Assembly: GCA_002341315.1 (NCBI GenBank) | Contig: DDNV01000013.1 | Span: 7,542-38,171, forward strand | DNA length: 30,630 bases | Source of the DNA: Cellvibrionales bacterium UBA2511 | GTDB lineage: Bacteria > Pseudomonadota > Gammaproteobacteria > Pseudomonadales > Porticoccaceae | Direction of reading: 5' to 3' | In this document: one piece after another, positions 19,095 to 27,612 of the stretch | How the letters are laid out: each line of letters opens with the position of its first letter | How positions within the stretch are numbered: position 1 is the first letter of the stretch | Program-made: the position numbers and the translations under genes | Notes under the pieces: generated by a model | Databases searched by the model: none | The model's input: the letters and a program-made list of their open reading frames with translations, nothing else | Told to the model about the DNA's origin: nothing

Positions 19095-20186
19095 ATGTTC
19101 AACCGGGGACAGGCACAAAAGATGATTGATTTTCAGGAAATTTACCAGTCACTGGCGGGGTTTATCCCGTTGCTGGTGGCCTTGGTTATCATAATATTGG
19201 GATTGTGGCTCGCCAACTGGCTACTGTTGCGTCGCGCGGGTTTGTCCACCGAGTCGAAGCTTCCCGGTCAGGTAACCATGCTGGCGCTGACGGCGCTGGC
19301 ACTGGTGATCATTATCCTGGTGCTACCCGTGAGTGAATCCACCCGCGGTGATCTGCTGAGCCTGCTGGGGCTGCTGTTGTCCGTGGTGGTGGCTATCTCA
19401 TCGACAACCTTTGTTGCGAATGCCATGGCGGGTTTGATGTTAAGGGCAGTAAAAAGCTTTCATCACGGTGACTTTATCCGTGCCGGCGAGCATTTTGGCC
19501 GCGTCACTGAGCGGGGCCTGTTTCACACCGAAATACAGTCCGAAGATCGTGATTTAATTACTTTGCCAAACCTGTTTCTGGCGGCGAACCCGGTCATAGT
19601 CATTCGTTCTTCTGGTACCATCATTTCCTGTGATCTTTCGCTGGGCTACGATATCCCCCATTATGAAATCGAGCCTCTGCTCAAAGAAGCGGCATTGGCA
19701 GCAGAGCTGGAAGAACCGTTTATGCAAATTCGGGCACTTGGCGACTTTTCCGTCGGCTACCGAATTTCCGGTTACTATGCAGAGGTAAAGCACCTGTTGA
19801 CGATGCGAAGCAGATTGCGTCGCGAGGTGTTGGATAAACTTCACGGTGCCGGTATCGAGATTGTATCCCCGGCATTTATGAATCAGCGGCAGTTCAATAA
19901 CGGCGAAAGGTTTATGGCGCCCGCCAGGCAGGCCGTCTCCGTTGAGCCACCGGAGGCGGCACCGGAGGCCATTATTTTTGACAAGGCCGATCGCGCAGAG
20001 AAGATCGGAACCCTGGAGCATGAAATTCAGGAGACAGCAGAAAGAATCAAGACACTGAAGGGCCAGCTCCCGGGCTCGGATGATTCGGAGGCGGACGAGC
20101 TCAATGCCGAAATCAGCCGCAGCGAGGAGCGCCTAGTGCGTCTTGACAATATAATCCGCATAGCAAAAGAAAAGCCTAATGAATGA
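19095..20186 (+). CDS. MscS-family mechanosensitive ion channel with C-terminal coiled coil
   Basis: Small-conductance channel-like inner-membrane protein, expected to release solutes on hypo-osmotic shock. Three hydrophobic helices are seen (about 22-44, 60-79 and 86-118), the last pore-lining. Then comes the MscS beta domain (about 120-170: [38 protein letters not shown]), a C-terminal alpha/beta domain (to about 262), a Pro/Glu-rich linker and a predicted coiled coil (about 298-356). The coiled coil is an addition relative to the minimal E. coli MscS plan. A GGAGG ribosome site precedes the ATG. Its last eight bases overlap orn, so the two are likely coupled. Ion selectivity cannot be read from sequence. 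Confidence 0.88.
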   Translation: MFNRGQAQKMIDFQEIYQSLAGFIPLLVALVIIILGLWLANWLLLRRAGLSTESKLPGQVTMLALTALALVIIILVLPVSESTRGDLLSLLGLLLSVVVAISSTTFVANAMAGLMLRAVKSFHHGDFIRAGEHFGRVTERGLFHTEIQSEDRDLITLPNLFLAANPVIVIRSSGTIISCDLSLGYDIPHYEIEPLLKEAALAAELEEPFMQIRALGDFSVGYRISGYYAEVKHLLTMRSRLRREVLDKLHGAGIEIVSPAFMNQRQFNNGERFMAPARQAVSVEPPEAAPEAIIFDKADRAEKIGTLEHEIQETAERIKTLKGQLPGSDDSEADELNAEISRSEERLVRLDNIIRIAKEKPNE

Positions 20187-20754
20187 TATGACTACAGTCA
20201 GACACCCCCTCAATCTGATCTGGATAGATCTGGAAATGACGGGGCTTGATACCGAGACAGATGCGATTATCGAGATCGCTACGCTCGTCACCGACAAGGA
20301 CCTGAATGTTCTGGCAGAGGGCCCGGTGATGGCCATTCGTCAACCGGAAGCCATGTTGGCGGGGATGGATGAGTGGAATACACGTCAGCACGGTCAATCG
20401 GGTCTGACAGAGCGGGTGCGCAACAGTACAACGACGCTGGCAGAGGCGGAGCAGGCGACTCTTGCCTTTTTGAAACAGTTTTTGGATGAACGGCAGTCGC
20501 CGATGTGTGGCAATTCTATCTGTCAGGATCGCCGTTTTCTGGCGAGACAGATGCCGTCACTGGAGGCCTTCTTCCACTATCGCAATCTGGATGTCAGCAG
20601 TGTGAAGGAGATTATCCGGCGCTGGCGGCCTGAGTTGATAAAAGGCTTCAATAAACAGAGTTCGCATCTCGCCATGTCAGACATCAAGGACTCCATTGCC
20701 GAGCTGACCTACTATCGGGATGTCTTTTTTATTATGGAACCGGAACGGGAATAA
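20179..20754 (+). CDS. orn: Oligoribonuclease
   Basis: DEDDh-family 3-prime to 5-prime exonuclease that degrades very short RNAs, including pGpG from c-di-GMP breakdown. The 191 residues have the first acidic motif [10 protein letters not shown] (about 15-24), [16 protein letters not shown] with the second Asp, [13 protein letters not shown], and the catalytic His-Asp pair in [11 protein letters not shown]. All DEDDh residues appear intact. The ATG lies inside the end of the preceding channel gene (8-base overlap); an in-frame ATG three codons later is also possible. It is convergent with queG across 45 bases without a clear terminator. The rsgA-orn neighbourhood is widely conserved in gammaproteobacteria. 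Confidence 0.97.
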   Translation: MNDMTTVRHPLNLIWIDLEMTGLDTETDAIIEIATLVTDKDLNVLAEGPVMAIRQPEAMLAGMDEWNTRQHGQSGLTERVRNSTTTLAEAEQATLAFLKQFLDERQSPMCGNSICQDRRFLARQMPSLEAFFHYRNLDVSSVKEIIRRWRPELIKGFNKQSSHLAMSDIKDSIAELTYYRDVFFIMEPERE

Positions 20755-20799
20755 CCAACTTGCTTGTTATGGGGGCTGATCTCCATCCAAGTACACACC

Positions 20800-21912
20800 T
20801 CATGTATTGGCCGTGTTGGTGATTTTTCGTTTGCGCCTTTTCTGTTGCTGATGTTGTCCCAGGGCCCAGGCCACATGTTCTCTCACCATCGGGGAACTAT
20901 GTGACTCGCGGCTTCGCAAGGCGCTGACCACTGTCTCCGAGGTGGGTGCATTGCCAAGGCCAACGGCCAGGTTCCGGAGCCACCCCTCATAGCCGACTCG
21001 CCTGATAGGCGACCCTTCGGTCTTCTTGAGAAATTCCTGTTCACTCCACAAAAAAAGTTCAGTGAGTTCGCGGTTGTCCAGATTGTGTCGAGGCGTGAAA
21101 TCTTTCTCGTCACTCAAGGATGCCATCTTGTTCCAGGGGCAGACGGCCTGACAGTCATCACAGCCGAATACCCGGTTGCCCATCGGTTCGCGAAACTCCT
21201 CTGGAATACTGCCTTTCTGCTCTATGGTGAGGTAGGAGATGCAGCGTCGCGCATCCAGTACATAGGGCGCCGGAAACGCATCGGTGGGACAGACTTTCAG
21301 GCAGGCCTGGCACTCCCCACATTGATCTGTCTCGCTGGATTGGTCCACAGGTAGCGGCAGGCTGGTATAGATTTCCCCAAGAAAAAACCAGGAGCCGGCC
21401 TCGCTGTTAATCACCAGAGTGTGTTTGCCCATCCAGCCCAATCCGGCTTTCACGGCGAGGGGTTTTTCCATAACCGGCGCACTATCGACAAAGGGGCGTT
21501 GTACCACGGCTCCCGGTACGGCTTTCTCGATCTCTTTAGTGAGCGTTGTCAGCCGATTGCGGATCAGTTTGTGATAGTCGCGGCCCAGCGCGTATCGGGA
21601 GATGTAGGCTTTGCTCTCATCTTTCAGCGTCGCGATCATATTGCTGTTATCTGTCAGATAGTCCATTCTGACCGTGATAACACGAAGTGTGCCGGGAAGT
21701 AATTGTTCCGGGTGGTAGCGCTTCTCACCGTGCTCACTCATCCAGCGCATTTCTCCCTGGTGGCCCGCCGCTAGCCAGTCATTCAGCTGATGTCCGGTTT
21801 TCGATAAGTCCGTATCGGTGATCGCCACCTGCTGAAAACCGAGCCGCCTGCCCCAGTCTTTGATGTCCAGAGCAAGCTGTGTGTAATCGATCTCGGGTGT
21901 TTCACTGGACAT
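20800..21912 (-). CDS. queG: Epoxyqueuosine reductase QueG
   Basis: Cobalamin-dependent iron-sulfur enzyme performing the last step of queuosine synthesis in tRNA (epoxyqueuosine to queuosine). The 370-residue protein has the N-terminal cobalamin-binding reductase domain (about 15-180: GEMRWMSEHGEKRYHPEQLLPG, GLGWMGKHTLVI), two 4Fe-4S cysteine sets (CGECQACLKVCP, and CDDCQAVCPWNK with an upstream Cys in DARRCISY), and a C-terminal HEAT-like region (about 300-360) that binds tRNA in this family. The ATG at 21910-21912 faces nnr divergently. The C-terminal tail (QQQKRRKRKI) is strongly basic. Confidence 0.96.
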   Translation of the reverse strand: MSSETPEIDYTQLALDIKDWGRRLGFQQVAITDTDLSKTGHQLNDWLAAGHQGEMRWMSEHGEKRYHPEQLLPGTLRVITVRMDYLTDNSNMIATLKDESKAYISRYALGRDYHKLIRNRLTTLTKEIEKAVPGAVVQRPFVDSAPVMEKPLAVKAGLGWMGKHTLVINSEAGSWFFLGEIYTSLPLPVDQSSETDQCGECQACLKVCPTDAFPAPYVLDARRCISYLTIEQKGSIPEEFREPMGNRVFGCDDCQAVCPWNKMASLSDEKDFTPRHNLDNRELTELFLWSEQEFLKKTEGSPIRRVGYEGWLRNLAVGLGNAPTSETVVSALRSRESHSSPMVREHVAWALGQHQQQKRRKRKITNTANT

Positions 21913-21938
21913 AGTCGAACGGCCGTGGTGAGTTGACG

Positions 21939-21944
21939 TATAAT
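21939..21944 (+). promoter_or_regulatory. Candidate -10 box for nnr
   Basis: A perfect TATAAT in the 65-base queG-nnr gap. It would place the transcript start near 21951 and leave a leader of about 27 bases to the ATG at 21978. No good -35 hexamer is present 16-18 bases upstream, so confidence is limited. If correct, the TTG start at 21933 is excluded because it precedes the transcript. Confidence 0.35.
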
Positions 21945-21977
21945 TTTGCCAGATATTCTCGGGATAATCGGTATTTT

Positions 21978-23471
21978 ATGTACCAGCATTTGCCAACGGC
22001 ATTATTTAGCGCGGAACAGGCTCGCCAGCTGGATCAGACTGTCATCCGGAATGGCATCCCCGGCATCAAATTAATGAAGCGGGCGGGTTACGCTGTATTT
22101 CAGAAAATTCTCAGCCACTGGCCGGGAAAGCCGTTGACGGTGTTCTGTGGTTCAGGAAACAACGGTGGTGATGGCTATATTGTAGCGGCCCTGGCAGCCG
22201 AGGGGCGGCTGCCTGTTCGGGTGATTCAGATGAGCTCGCCCGGGAAACTCGGCGGTGATGCGCGCACAGCATTTCAGTACGCCCGCGATGCGGGTGTACC
22301 GATGGTGCCGTTCAGCGATTGCCTTGACCTGTCGGCGGGCGTGGTTGTGGATGCAATGTTGGGCACCGGGTTTTCCGGTGAGGTTCGCGAGCCATTTGCG
22401 CAGGCAATTCGATTGATCAACCACAGTGGCTTGCCGGTTGTTGCGGTGGATATTCCCTCGGGCCTGAGTGCGAATACGGGTGCTGCCAACGGGCCTGCTG
22501 TGGAGGCAAATCTTACGGTCACTTTTATCGCTCTGAAACAGGGGCTTTTTACCGGCCGGGGGCCGGCCCTCGGTGGAGAGCTGGTTTACAGTGATTTGCG
22601 TGTTTCCGAGCAGATTCTGGCGGCAGAGCCTCACACGGCTTATCGCCTGGAGCTGGATCCTCTGAGGTCGACCTTGCTCGCGCCCCGCCGACGTGACGCT
22701 CACAAGGGAGCCTTTGGTCATGTACTGATTATTGGCGGTGATCGGGGTTTTGGTGGGGCGGCAAGCATGGCCGCAGAGGCTGCATTAAGGGTGGGGGCCG
22801 GACTGGTAAGTGTTGCAACCCAACCCGAACATGTTACAGCGCTATTGGCGCGTCGTCCCGAGTTGATGGTGCGAGCGGTGACCTCGGGACAACAACTCCG
22901 GCCACTGCTGGCCCGTGCCACCGTACTGGTTGCCGGCCCCGGCCTTGGGCGATCGCCCTGGTCCGAGCAACTATTGCAGCAGGTACTGGACACGGCATTG
23001 CCGGTCGTCCTGGATGCCGACGCATTGAATATTCTCAGTGAGGCTCGACTGACTTCAGGCCATTTGCCATCAAACTGGATAATTACCCCTCATCCGGGTG
23101 AGGCCGCGAGGTTGCTGGGTATCACTGTGGAGGCTGTGGAGGCCGACCGGTTTGCCGTTGTGCGTGCTCTACAGCAAACATTTCAATGTGCGGTTGTCCT
23201 GAAAGGGGCGGGTTCACTGGTGTGCCTTGACCCCGGGCTGCCAGTGGCGGTTTGTACCGGCGGCAATCCGGGCATGGCCAGTGGCGGTATGGGCGATGTC
23301 CTCAGTGGTATTATTGGGGGATTGATTGCCCAAGGGTTGTCCCCGGACATGGCATTGCCGCTGGCCGTGTGCCTGCATACTGAGGCCGCCGATCGCGCAG
23401 CAGTGGAGGGCGAGCGAGGTATGCTGGCTACAGATCTGCTGGGTCCTCTGCGGCATCTGGTGAACCCATGA
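21978..23471 (+). CDS. nnr: Bifunctional NAD(P)H-hydrate repair enzyme Nnr (epimerase and ADP-dependent dehydratase)
   Basis: Repairs hydrated NADH and NADPH: the N-terminal YjeF domain (about 1-210) epimerises the R form, and the C-terminal YjeF/carbohydrate-kinase-like domain (about 225-490) dehydrates the S form with ADP. Motifs are GSGNNGGDGYIVA and VVDAMLGTGFSG with AVDIPSGLSANTG in the first half, and GAFGHVLIIGGDRGFGGA, DADALN, ITPHPGEAARLL and GNPGMASGGMGDVLSG in the second. The ATG at 21978 gives 497 residues beginning MYQHLPTALFSAEQARQLD, matching the family; a longer TTG start at 21933 would add 15 unlike residues. It overlaps tsaE by four bases (ATGA). Confidence 0.96.
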   Translation: MYQHLPTALFSAEQARQLDQTVIRNGIPGIKLMKRAGYAVFQKILSHWPGKPLTVFCGSGNNGGDGYIVAALAAEGRLPVRVIQMSSPGKLGGDARTAFQYARDAGVPMVPFSDCLDLSAGVVVDAMLGTGFSGEVREPFAQAIRLINHSGLPVVAVDIPSGLSANTGAANGPAVEANLTVTFIALKQGLFTGRGPALGGELVYSDLRVSEQILAAEPHTAYRLELDPLRSTLLAPRRRDAHKGAFGHVLIIGGDRGFGGAASMAAEAALRVGAGLVSVATQPEHVTALLARRPELMVRAVTSGQQLRPLLARATVLVAGPGLGRSPWSEQLLQQVLDTALPVVLDADALNILSEARLTSGHLPSNWIITPHPGEAARLLGITVEAVEADRFAVVRALQQTFQCAVVLKGAGSLVCLDPGLPVAVCTGGNPGMASGGMGDVLSGIIGGLIAQGLSPDMALPLAVCLHTEAADRAAVEGERGMLATDLLGPLRHLVNP

Positions 23472-23941
23472 GTCAGGCAATGGTCAAGGTGCTCTCCGGT
23501 GAGCAGGCAATGGTGGAGTTCGGGCGCCAGCTTGGTAAATCAATAACCGCACCGATACTGATTTTTCTGACGGGGGATCTGGGCGCGGGCAAGACCACCC
23601 TGTGTCGCGGGATTCTTGGTGCGTTTGGTCACAAGGGGCCGGTAAAAAGTCCAACTTATACACTGGTAGAGCCCTATCAGTTCGGTGGTGATGGATTGGT
23701 TTACCATTTTGATTTATATCGGCTGGGGGATCCCGAGGAATTGGAACTTATCGGTATTCGAGATTATCTGTCGCAAGGCGGCTGTTGTCTTGTGGAATGG
23801 CCAGAACGCGGTGCAGGCATGTTGCCATTACCGGATCTGCAGATCACGATAACAGCCGTTGAAGATGGCCGTCGTCTGAGTATTGCCGGTCATACCCCGA
23901 AAGGGGAGGCTATTCTGGCTTCCCTGTCGGAACCGGGTTGA
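23468..23941 (+). CDS. tsaE: tRNA threonylcarbamoyladenosine synthesis ATPase TsaE
   Basis: ATPase partner of TsaD-TsaB in making t6A at position 37 of ANN-decoding tRNAs; essential in many bacteria. The 157 residues carry the Walker A motif GDLGAGKT (36-43), the conserved SPTYTLVEPY, the YHFDLYRLGDPEELELIG stretch typical of the family, and VEWPERG. Length is normal. It starts within the nnr stop (ATGA overlap), and the amiB start follows 10 bases after its stop; nnr-tsaE-amiB-mutL is the standard order in gammaproteobacteria. Confidence 0.97.
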   Translation: MSQAMVKVLSGEQAMVEFGRQLGKSITAPILIFLTGDLGAGKTTLCRGILGAFGHKGPVKSPTYTLVEPYQFGGDGLVYHFDLYRLGDPEELELIGIRDYLSQGGCCLVEWPERGAGMLPLPDLQITITAVEDGRRLSIAGHTPKGEAILASLSEPG

Positions 23942-23944
23942 GGG
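23940..23944 (+). promoter_or_regulatory. Ribosome binding site supporting the TTG start of amiB
   Basis: GAGGG overlaps the tsaE stop codon and ends seven bases before the TTG at 23952. Confidence 0.6.
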
Positions 23945-23951
23945 CAGCATT

Positions 23952-25280
23952 TTGTTAAAAGCGCGAATTATTGCATCTGTTCTGCTCCTGCTGGTTGGTG
24001 TCTGTCAGCCCCTGGCTGCCGCCACAGTGGAGGGTGTTAGGCTGTGGCGCGCGCCAGATCACACGCGATTGGTTTTTGATGTCAGCGGGCCGGTGAACCA
24101 TACCGTTTTTGATCTTGATAACCCCCGCAGGCTGGTGGTTGATATTGACCGGACTACTCTGAAAACAGCGTTTACCGGACTGGATTTCTCTACTTCACCG
24201 ATTACCGGCATTCGCAGTGGTGTGCATGAAGGGCATCATCTGCGAATTGTGCTGGACCTCAGTGCTCCGGTGAGGCCGCGCAGTTTCACCCTGGTGAAGA
24301 ATGAGCAATATGGGCACCGGTTGGTCCTGGATCTCTACGATCGTGTAATGGACGAGGCCCGCAGTACCGCAGAGGAATCAGTTAAGCCGCCGCCCCTGGG
24401 GCAGCGGGATGTGATCATATCGATTGATGCAGGTCACGGTGGTGAAGACCCTGGGGCTCTGGGCCCCAACGGCATTCGTGAAAAAGAAGTGGTGATGTCG
24501 ATCAGCCGCGAGCTGAAAAGGTTGTTTGATCAGACGCCGGGTTTCAAGGCCCGGCTGGTCAGGGATGGTGATTACTATATTGCACTAAGGGATCGGACGC
24601 GCATTGCCCACGAACATCGAGCGGACATGTTTATTTCGGTCCACGCCGATGCTTTCACCAAACCTTCGGCCAATGGTGCCTCCGTATTTGCCCTGTCCCG
24701 TCGGGGTGCTACCAGTGAAACGGCCCGCTATCTGGCCAGTAAGGAAAATCGTGCGGATTTAATCGGTGGTGCCGGTTCGGTCAGCCTCGACGACAAGGAT
24801 CATATGCTCGCCAGCGTATTGCTCGATCTGTCCATGACCGCGACCCTCAGCAGCAGTCTGGATGCCGGGTCGGAGGTGCTGAAATACATGGGGGGTGTTG
24901 CCCGGCTTCATAAAAAGCGTGTGGAACAGGCGGGCTTCATGGTGCTTAAATCGCCCGATATTCCTTCCATTCTGGTGGAGACCGGATTTATTTCCAACCC
25001 TCATGAGGCGCGCTTACTGGGTACCCGCGACTACCAGCAGAAAATAGCCAGATCAATATATAACGGAATTCACCAGCATTTCAGCAAGGCGCCGCCCTCA
25101 GGGACGCTGTTGGCCGCGAGAAAGTCGATGGGCGAAAATGTCCATGTGATCGCGAGGGGTGATACGCTCTCCGATATCGCCCTGAAGTACAATATTTCCG
25201 TCGATGCATTGCTCAGGCATAACGGACTTACCAATACCCGTATCAACATTGGTCAGCAGCTTAAAATTCCCTCTTCATAA
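23952..25280 (+). CDS. amiB: N-acetylmuramoyl-L-alanine amidase AmiB
   Basis: Periplasmic zinc amidase that cleaves septal peptidoglycan during daughter-cell separation, usually activated by EnvC/NlpD. From a TTG start at 23952 it has 442 residues: a signal peptide (1-24, ending PLAAA), an AMIN domain (about 26-125), the Amidase_3 domain (about 155-375) and one C-terminal LysM domain (about 397-441, [17 protein letters not shown]). Zinc-site residues are seen in DAGHGG (His162), IREKEV (Glu177) and SVHADAF, and the catalytic Glu in [10 protein letters not shown]. The TTG was chosen because GAGGG lies seven bases upstream and the signal peptide begins at once; a start at 23883 would overlap tsaE and bury the signal. 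Confidence 0.95.
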   Translation: MLKARIIASVLLLLVGVCQPLAAATVEGVRLWRAPDHTRLVFDVSGPVNHTVFDLDNPRRLVVDIDRTTLKTAFTGLDFSTSPITGIRSGVHEGHHLRIVLDLSAPVRPRSFTLVKNEQYGHRLVLDLYDRVMDEARSTAEESVKPPPLGQRDVIISIDAGHGGEDPGALGPNGIREKEVVMSISRELKRLFDQTPGFKARLVRDGDYYIALRDRTRIAHEHRADMFISVHADAFTKPSANGASVFALSRRGATSETARYLASKENRADLIGGAGSVSLDDKDHMLASVLLDLSMTATLSSSLDAGSEVLKYMGGVARLHKKRVEQAGFMVLKSPDIPSILVETGFISNPHEARLLGTRDYQQKIARSIYNGIHQHFSKAPPSGTLLAARKSMGENVHVIARGDTLSDIALKYNISVDALLRHNGLTNTRINIGQQLKIPSS

Positions 25281-25290
25281 GAATTGTTTC

Positions 25291-27093
25291 ATGCCCAAAA
25301 TACATTTGCTCAGTCCCCGGCTAGCCAATCAGATCGCTGCTGGAGAAGTGGTTGAACGCCCGGCCTCTGTGATCAAGGAGTTACTGGAAAACAGTATCGA
25401 CAGCGGTGCCAGTCGTATTGACATCGACGTGGAACGGGGCGGTATCAAACTGATGAAAGTGCGTGATAACGGTTCCGGGATTGCATCAGATGACTTGCCA
25501 TTGGCACTCAGCCGACACGCCACCAGTAAAATTGAACAGCTTGATGATCTTGAGTCGGTTGGGACTCTGGGGTTTCGCGGTGAGGCTTTGGCCAGTATTT
25601 CCTCTGTGTCACGGTTGGCGATTGCCACCAATGACCAAGATAGCGGCCCGGGCTGGAAAGCCGAGGCCGAAGGTCGTGATATGGCTGTGAATCTGGCCCC
25701 GGTCGCCCATCCACGGGGCACCACAGTTGAGGTGCGCGATCTGTTTTTTAATACACCGGCCCGGCGCAAGTTTCTGCGGACCGAGGCCACCGAGTACAAG
25801 CGGATCGACGAAGTCCTCCGCAAGCTGGCCCTGAGTCATTTCGAGATCGATTTTACCCTGCACAATAACGGCAAGGCCGTACACCATTTTCGCGCCACTA
25901 CCACTCAGGCAGAACAAGAACGACGGGTGGCCGCTATTTGTGGCCCGGTGTTTATGGAAAATGCACTCTATCTTGACCTCGAGGCCGCCGGTTTGCGGCT
26001 CTGGGGTTGGGTTGGGTTGCCAACGTTTTCCCGTAGTCAGGGGGATCTGCAGTACTTCTACGTCAATGGTCGCAGTATCCGCGATAAGCTGGTCACCCAT
26101 GCGGTGCGTCAGGCCTATCGGGATGTGATGTACCAGGGACGCCACCCGGCGTTTGTCCTCTATCTGGAGGTGAATCCCGCAGAGATTGATGTCAATGTGC
26201 ACCCCACCAAGCACGAGGTGCGTTTTCGCGACAGTCGGACAGTACACGATTTCCTGTTTCGCAGCCTGCACCGTGCGATCGCGGATATCCGGCCCGGTGA
26301 TACTCCGGCTGCACAGGTTGCCATAGCTGAGCAAGCGCCCGGTGAGCCCCATTGGCGCACACCGGTTGAACAATCGGCAATGGGCTTGTCGGCACAGCAA
26401 TCGTTCGAAGTCAGTGACGTGGCGGAGCCCATGACCACTTACGCTCCCGGGGATGGGTGGCAGGCGCAGGACAAGCGGCTGTATCCTGAATCAACATCAG
26501 AAGGTTTCTCCCCCCCACTGGGTTACGCCATCGCCCAACTGAAAGGTATTTATATTCTGGCCGAGAATGCAGAGGGGCTGGTACTGGTCGATATGCATGC
26601 GGCCCATGAGCGAATTACCTATGAGCGCATGAAGCAGGCCTTTGACGCTCAGGCGCTTGTCTCCCAGCCTTTGTTGGTGCCGATTACCCTGGCGGTAAGC
26701 CAGTCAGAGGCCGACGGGGCCGATGAGCACTCGGCGCTGTTTGAAAATCTGGGTTTTTTACTGCAGAGAGCCGGTCCGGAAAGCCTGATCGTGCGGCGGG
26801 TGCCCGCCATGCTCCGAGATGCCGATGTCGAGCCGCTGGTGAGGGACGTGCTATCTGATCTCCTGAAGCACGGTAGTAGTGATCGTATTCGACAGCATCT
26901 GGATGAAATTATGTCGACGATGGCCTGCCATTCCTCCGTACGGGCCAACCGCAAGCTGAGTATTCCCGAAATGAATGCCCTGTTGCGCGATATGGAAGCC
27001 ACAGAACGCAGTGGTCAGTGTAACCATGGCCGACCCACCTGGACACAGATGTCACTGGATGCGCTGGATCGACTTTTTTTAAGGGGGCGTTAG
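25291..27093 (+). CDS. mutL: DNA mismatch repair protein MutL with endonuclease-type motif
   Basis: ATPase that links MutS mismatch recognition to strand removal. From the ATG at 25291 it has 600 residues. The GHKL ATPase domain (about 1-330) shows [34 protein letters not shown] and LGFRGEAL. A variable linker spans about 345-410. The C-terminal domain carries [12 protein letters not shown] at 434-445, fitting the DxHA(X2)E(X4)E metal motif of endonuclease-active MutL, plus ACHSSV (545-550) and CNHGRP (577-582). E. coli MutL lacks this motif and relies on MutH, so this protein probably nicks DNA itself. A longer start at 25204 would overlap amiB. amiB ends 10 bases upstream. Confidence 0.97.
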   Translation: MPKIHLLSPRLANQIAAGEVVERPASVIKELLENSIDSGASRIDIDVERGGIKLMKVRDNGSGIASDDLPLALSRHATSKIEQLDDLESVGTLGFRGEALASISSVSRLAIATNDQDSGPGWKAEAEGRDMAVNLAPVAHPRGTTVEVRDLFFNTPARRKFLRTEATEYKRIDEVLRKLALSHFEIDFTLHNNGKAVHHFRATTTQAEQERRVAAICGPVFMENALYLDLEAAGLRLWGWVGLPTFSRSQGDLQYFYVNGRSIRDKLVTHAVRQAYRDVMYQGRHPAFVLYLEVNPAEIDVNVHPTKHEVRFRDSRTVHDFLFRSLHRAIADIRPGDTPAAQVAIAEQAPGEPHWRTPVEQSAMGLSAQQSFEVSDVAEPMTTYAPGDGWQAQDKRLYPESTSEGFSPPLGYAIAQLKGIYILAENAEGLVLVDMHAAHERITYERMKQAFDAQALVSQPLLVPITLAVSQSEADGADEHSALFENLGFLLQRAGPESLIVRRVPAMLRDADVEPLVRDVLSDLLKHGSSDRIRQHLDEIMSTMACHSSVRANRKLSIPEMNALLRDMEATERSGQCNHGRPTWTQMSLDALDRLFLRGR

Positions 27094-27096
27094 CCT

Positions 27097-27522
27097 ATGA
27101 TCCGGACAATCGGAAATATTCTGTGGCTTGTACTCGGTGGTCTGGTGATGGGGCTTGCCTGGTGGTTTTTTGGCCTGATTGCCTTTATCACGATTATCGG
27201 GATTCCCTGGGGTAGATCCTGTCTGGTGATTGGCCAATTTACGATGTGGCCCTTTGGCCGTGAGGCGATCAGTCGCAGCGAGCTCCGGCAACGGGAAGAT
27301 ATTGGCACAGGTTTGCTGGGCCTGTTCGGTAATGTGATCTGGTTTCTGTTGGCGGGATTCTGGTTGGCGGTTGCCCATATCATGGTGGCGTTGGCGCTAT
27401 TTCTCACCATCATCGGCATTCCATTCGGGATTCAGCACTTGAAACTGGCTGGCATTGCCCTGGCTCCGGTGGGAAAAACAATTGTTTTCAGTGATGTCGC
27501 CAATGCGGCAAGGTCGAGATAG
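27097..27522 (+). CDS. yccF: YccF domain inner-membrane protein
   Basis: The 141-residue polytopic membrane protein has two copies of the YccF domain: GLIAFITIIGIPWGRSCLVIG (first, about 24-44, split here as FITIIGIPWG) and a second LFLTIIGIPFGIQHLKLAGI near 105-124. Four hydrophobic segments are likely. Its molecular function is unknown; in E. coli yccF lies beside yccS, but no such partner is seen here. The ATG follows the mutL stop by three bases and a GGGGG run at the mutL end can serve as ribosome site, so it is likely co-expressed with mutL. It converges on the RND pump gene across 90 bases that show no clear terminator. Confidence 0.9.
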   Translation: MIRTIGNILWLVLGGLVMGLAWWFFGLIAFITIIGIPWGRSCLVIGQFTMWPFGREAISRSELRQREDIGTGLLGLFGNVIWFLLAGFWLAVAHIMVALALFLTIIGIPFGIQHLKLAGIALAPVGKTIVFSDVANAARSR

Positions 27523-27612
27523 TCTGATAGGTCACGCGGAATTTTTTCAAGTATGACGTGAATGAATTATTGTCGTCAGGCCATCAGGTGACATGACGCA
27601 TCTGTAACGACA

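Noticed and set aside
25609..26400. 263-codon minus-strand frame opposite mutL
   Set aside because: It overlaps the conserved MutL ATPase region and shows no family features; a shadow of mutL.
27523..27612. Possible terminator between the convergent yccF and RND pump genes
   Set aside because: Only a five-base TCACG/CGTGA pair with a long loop was seen; too weak to call.
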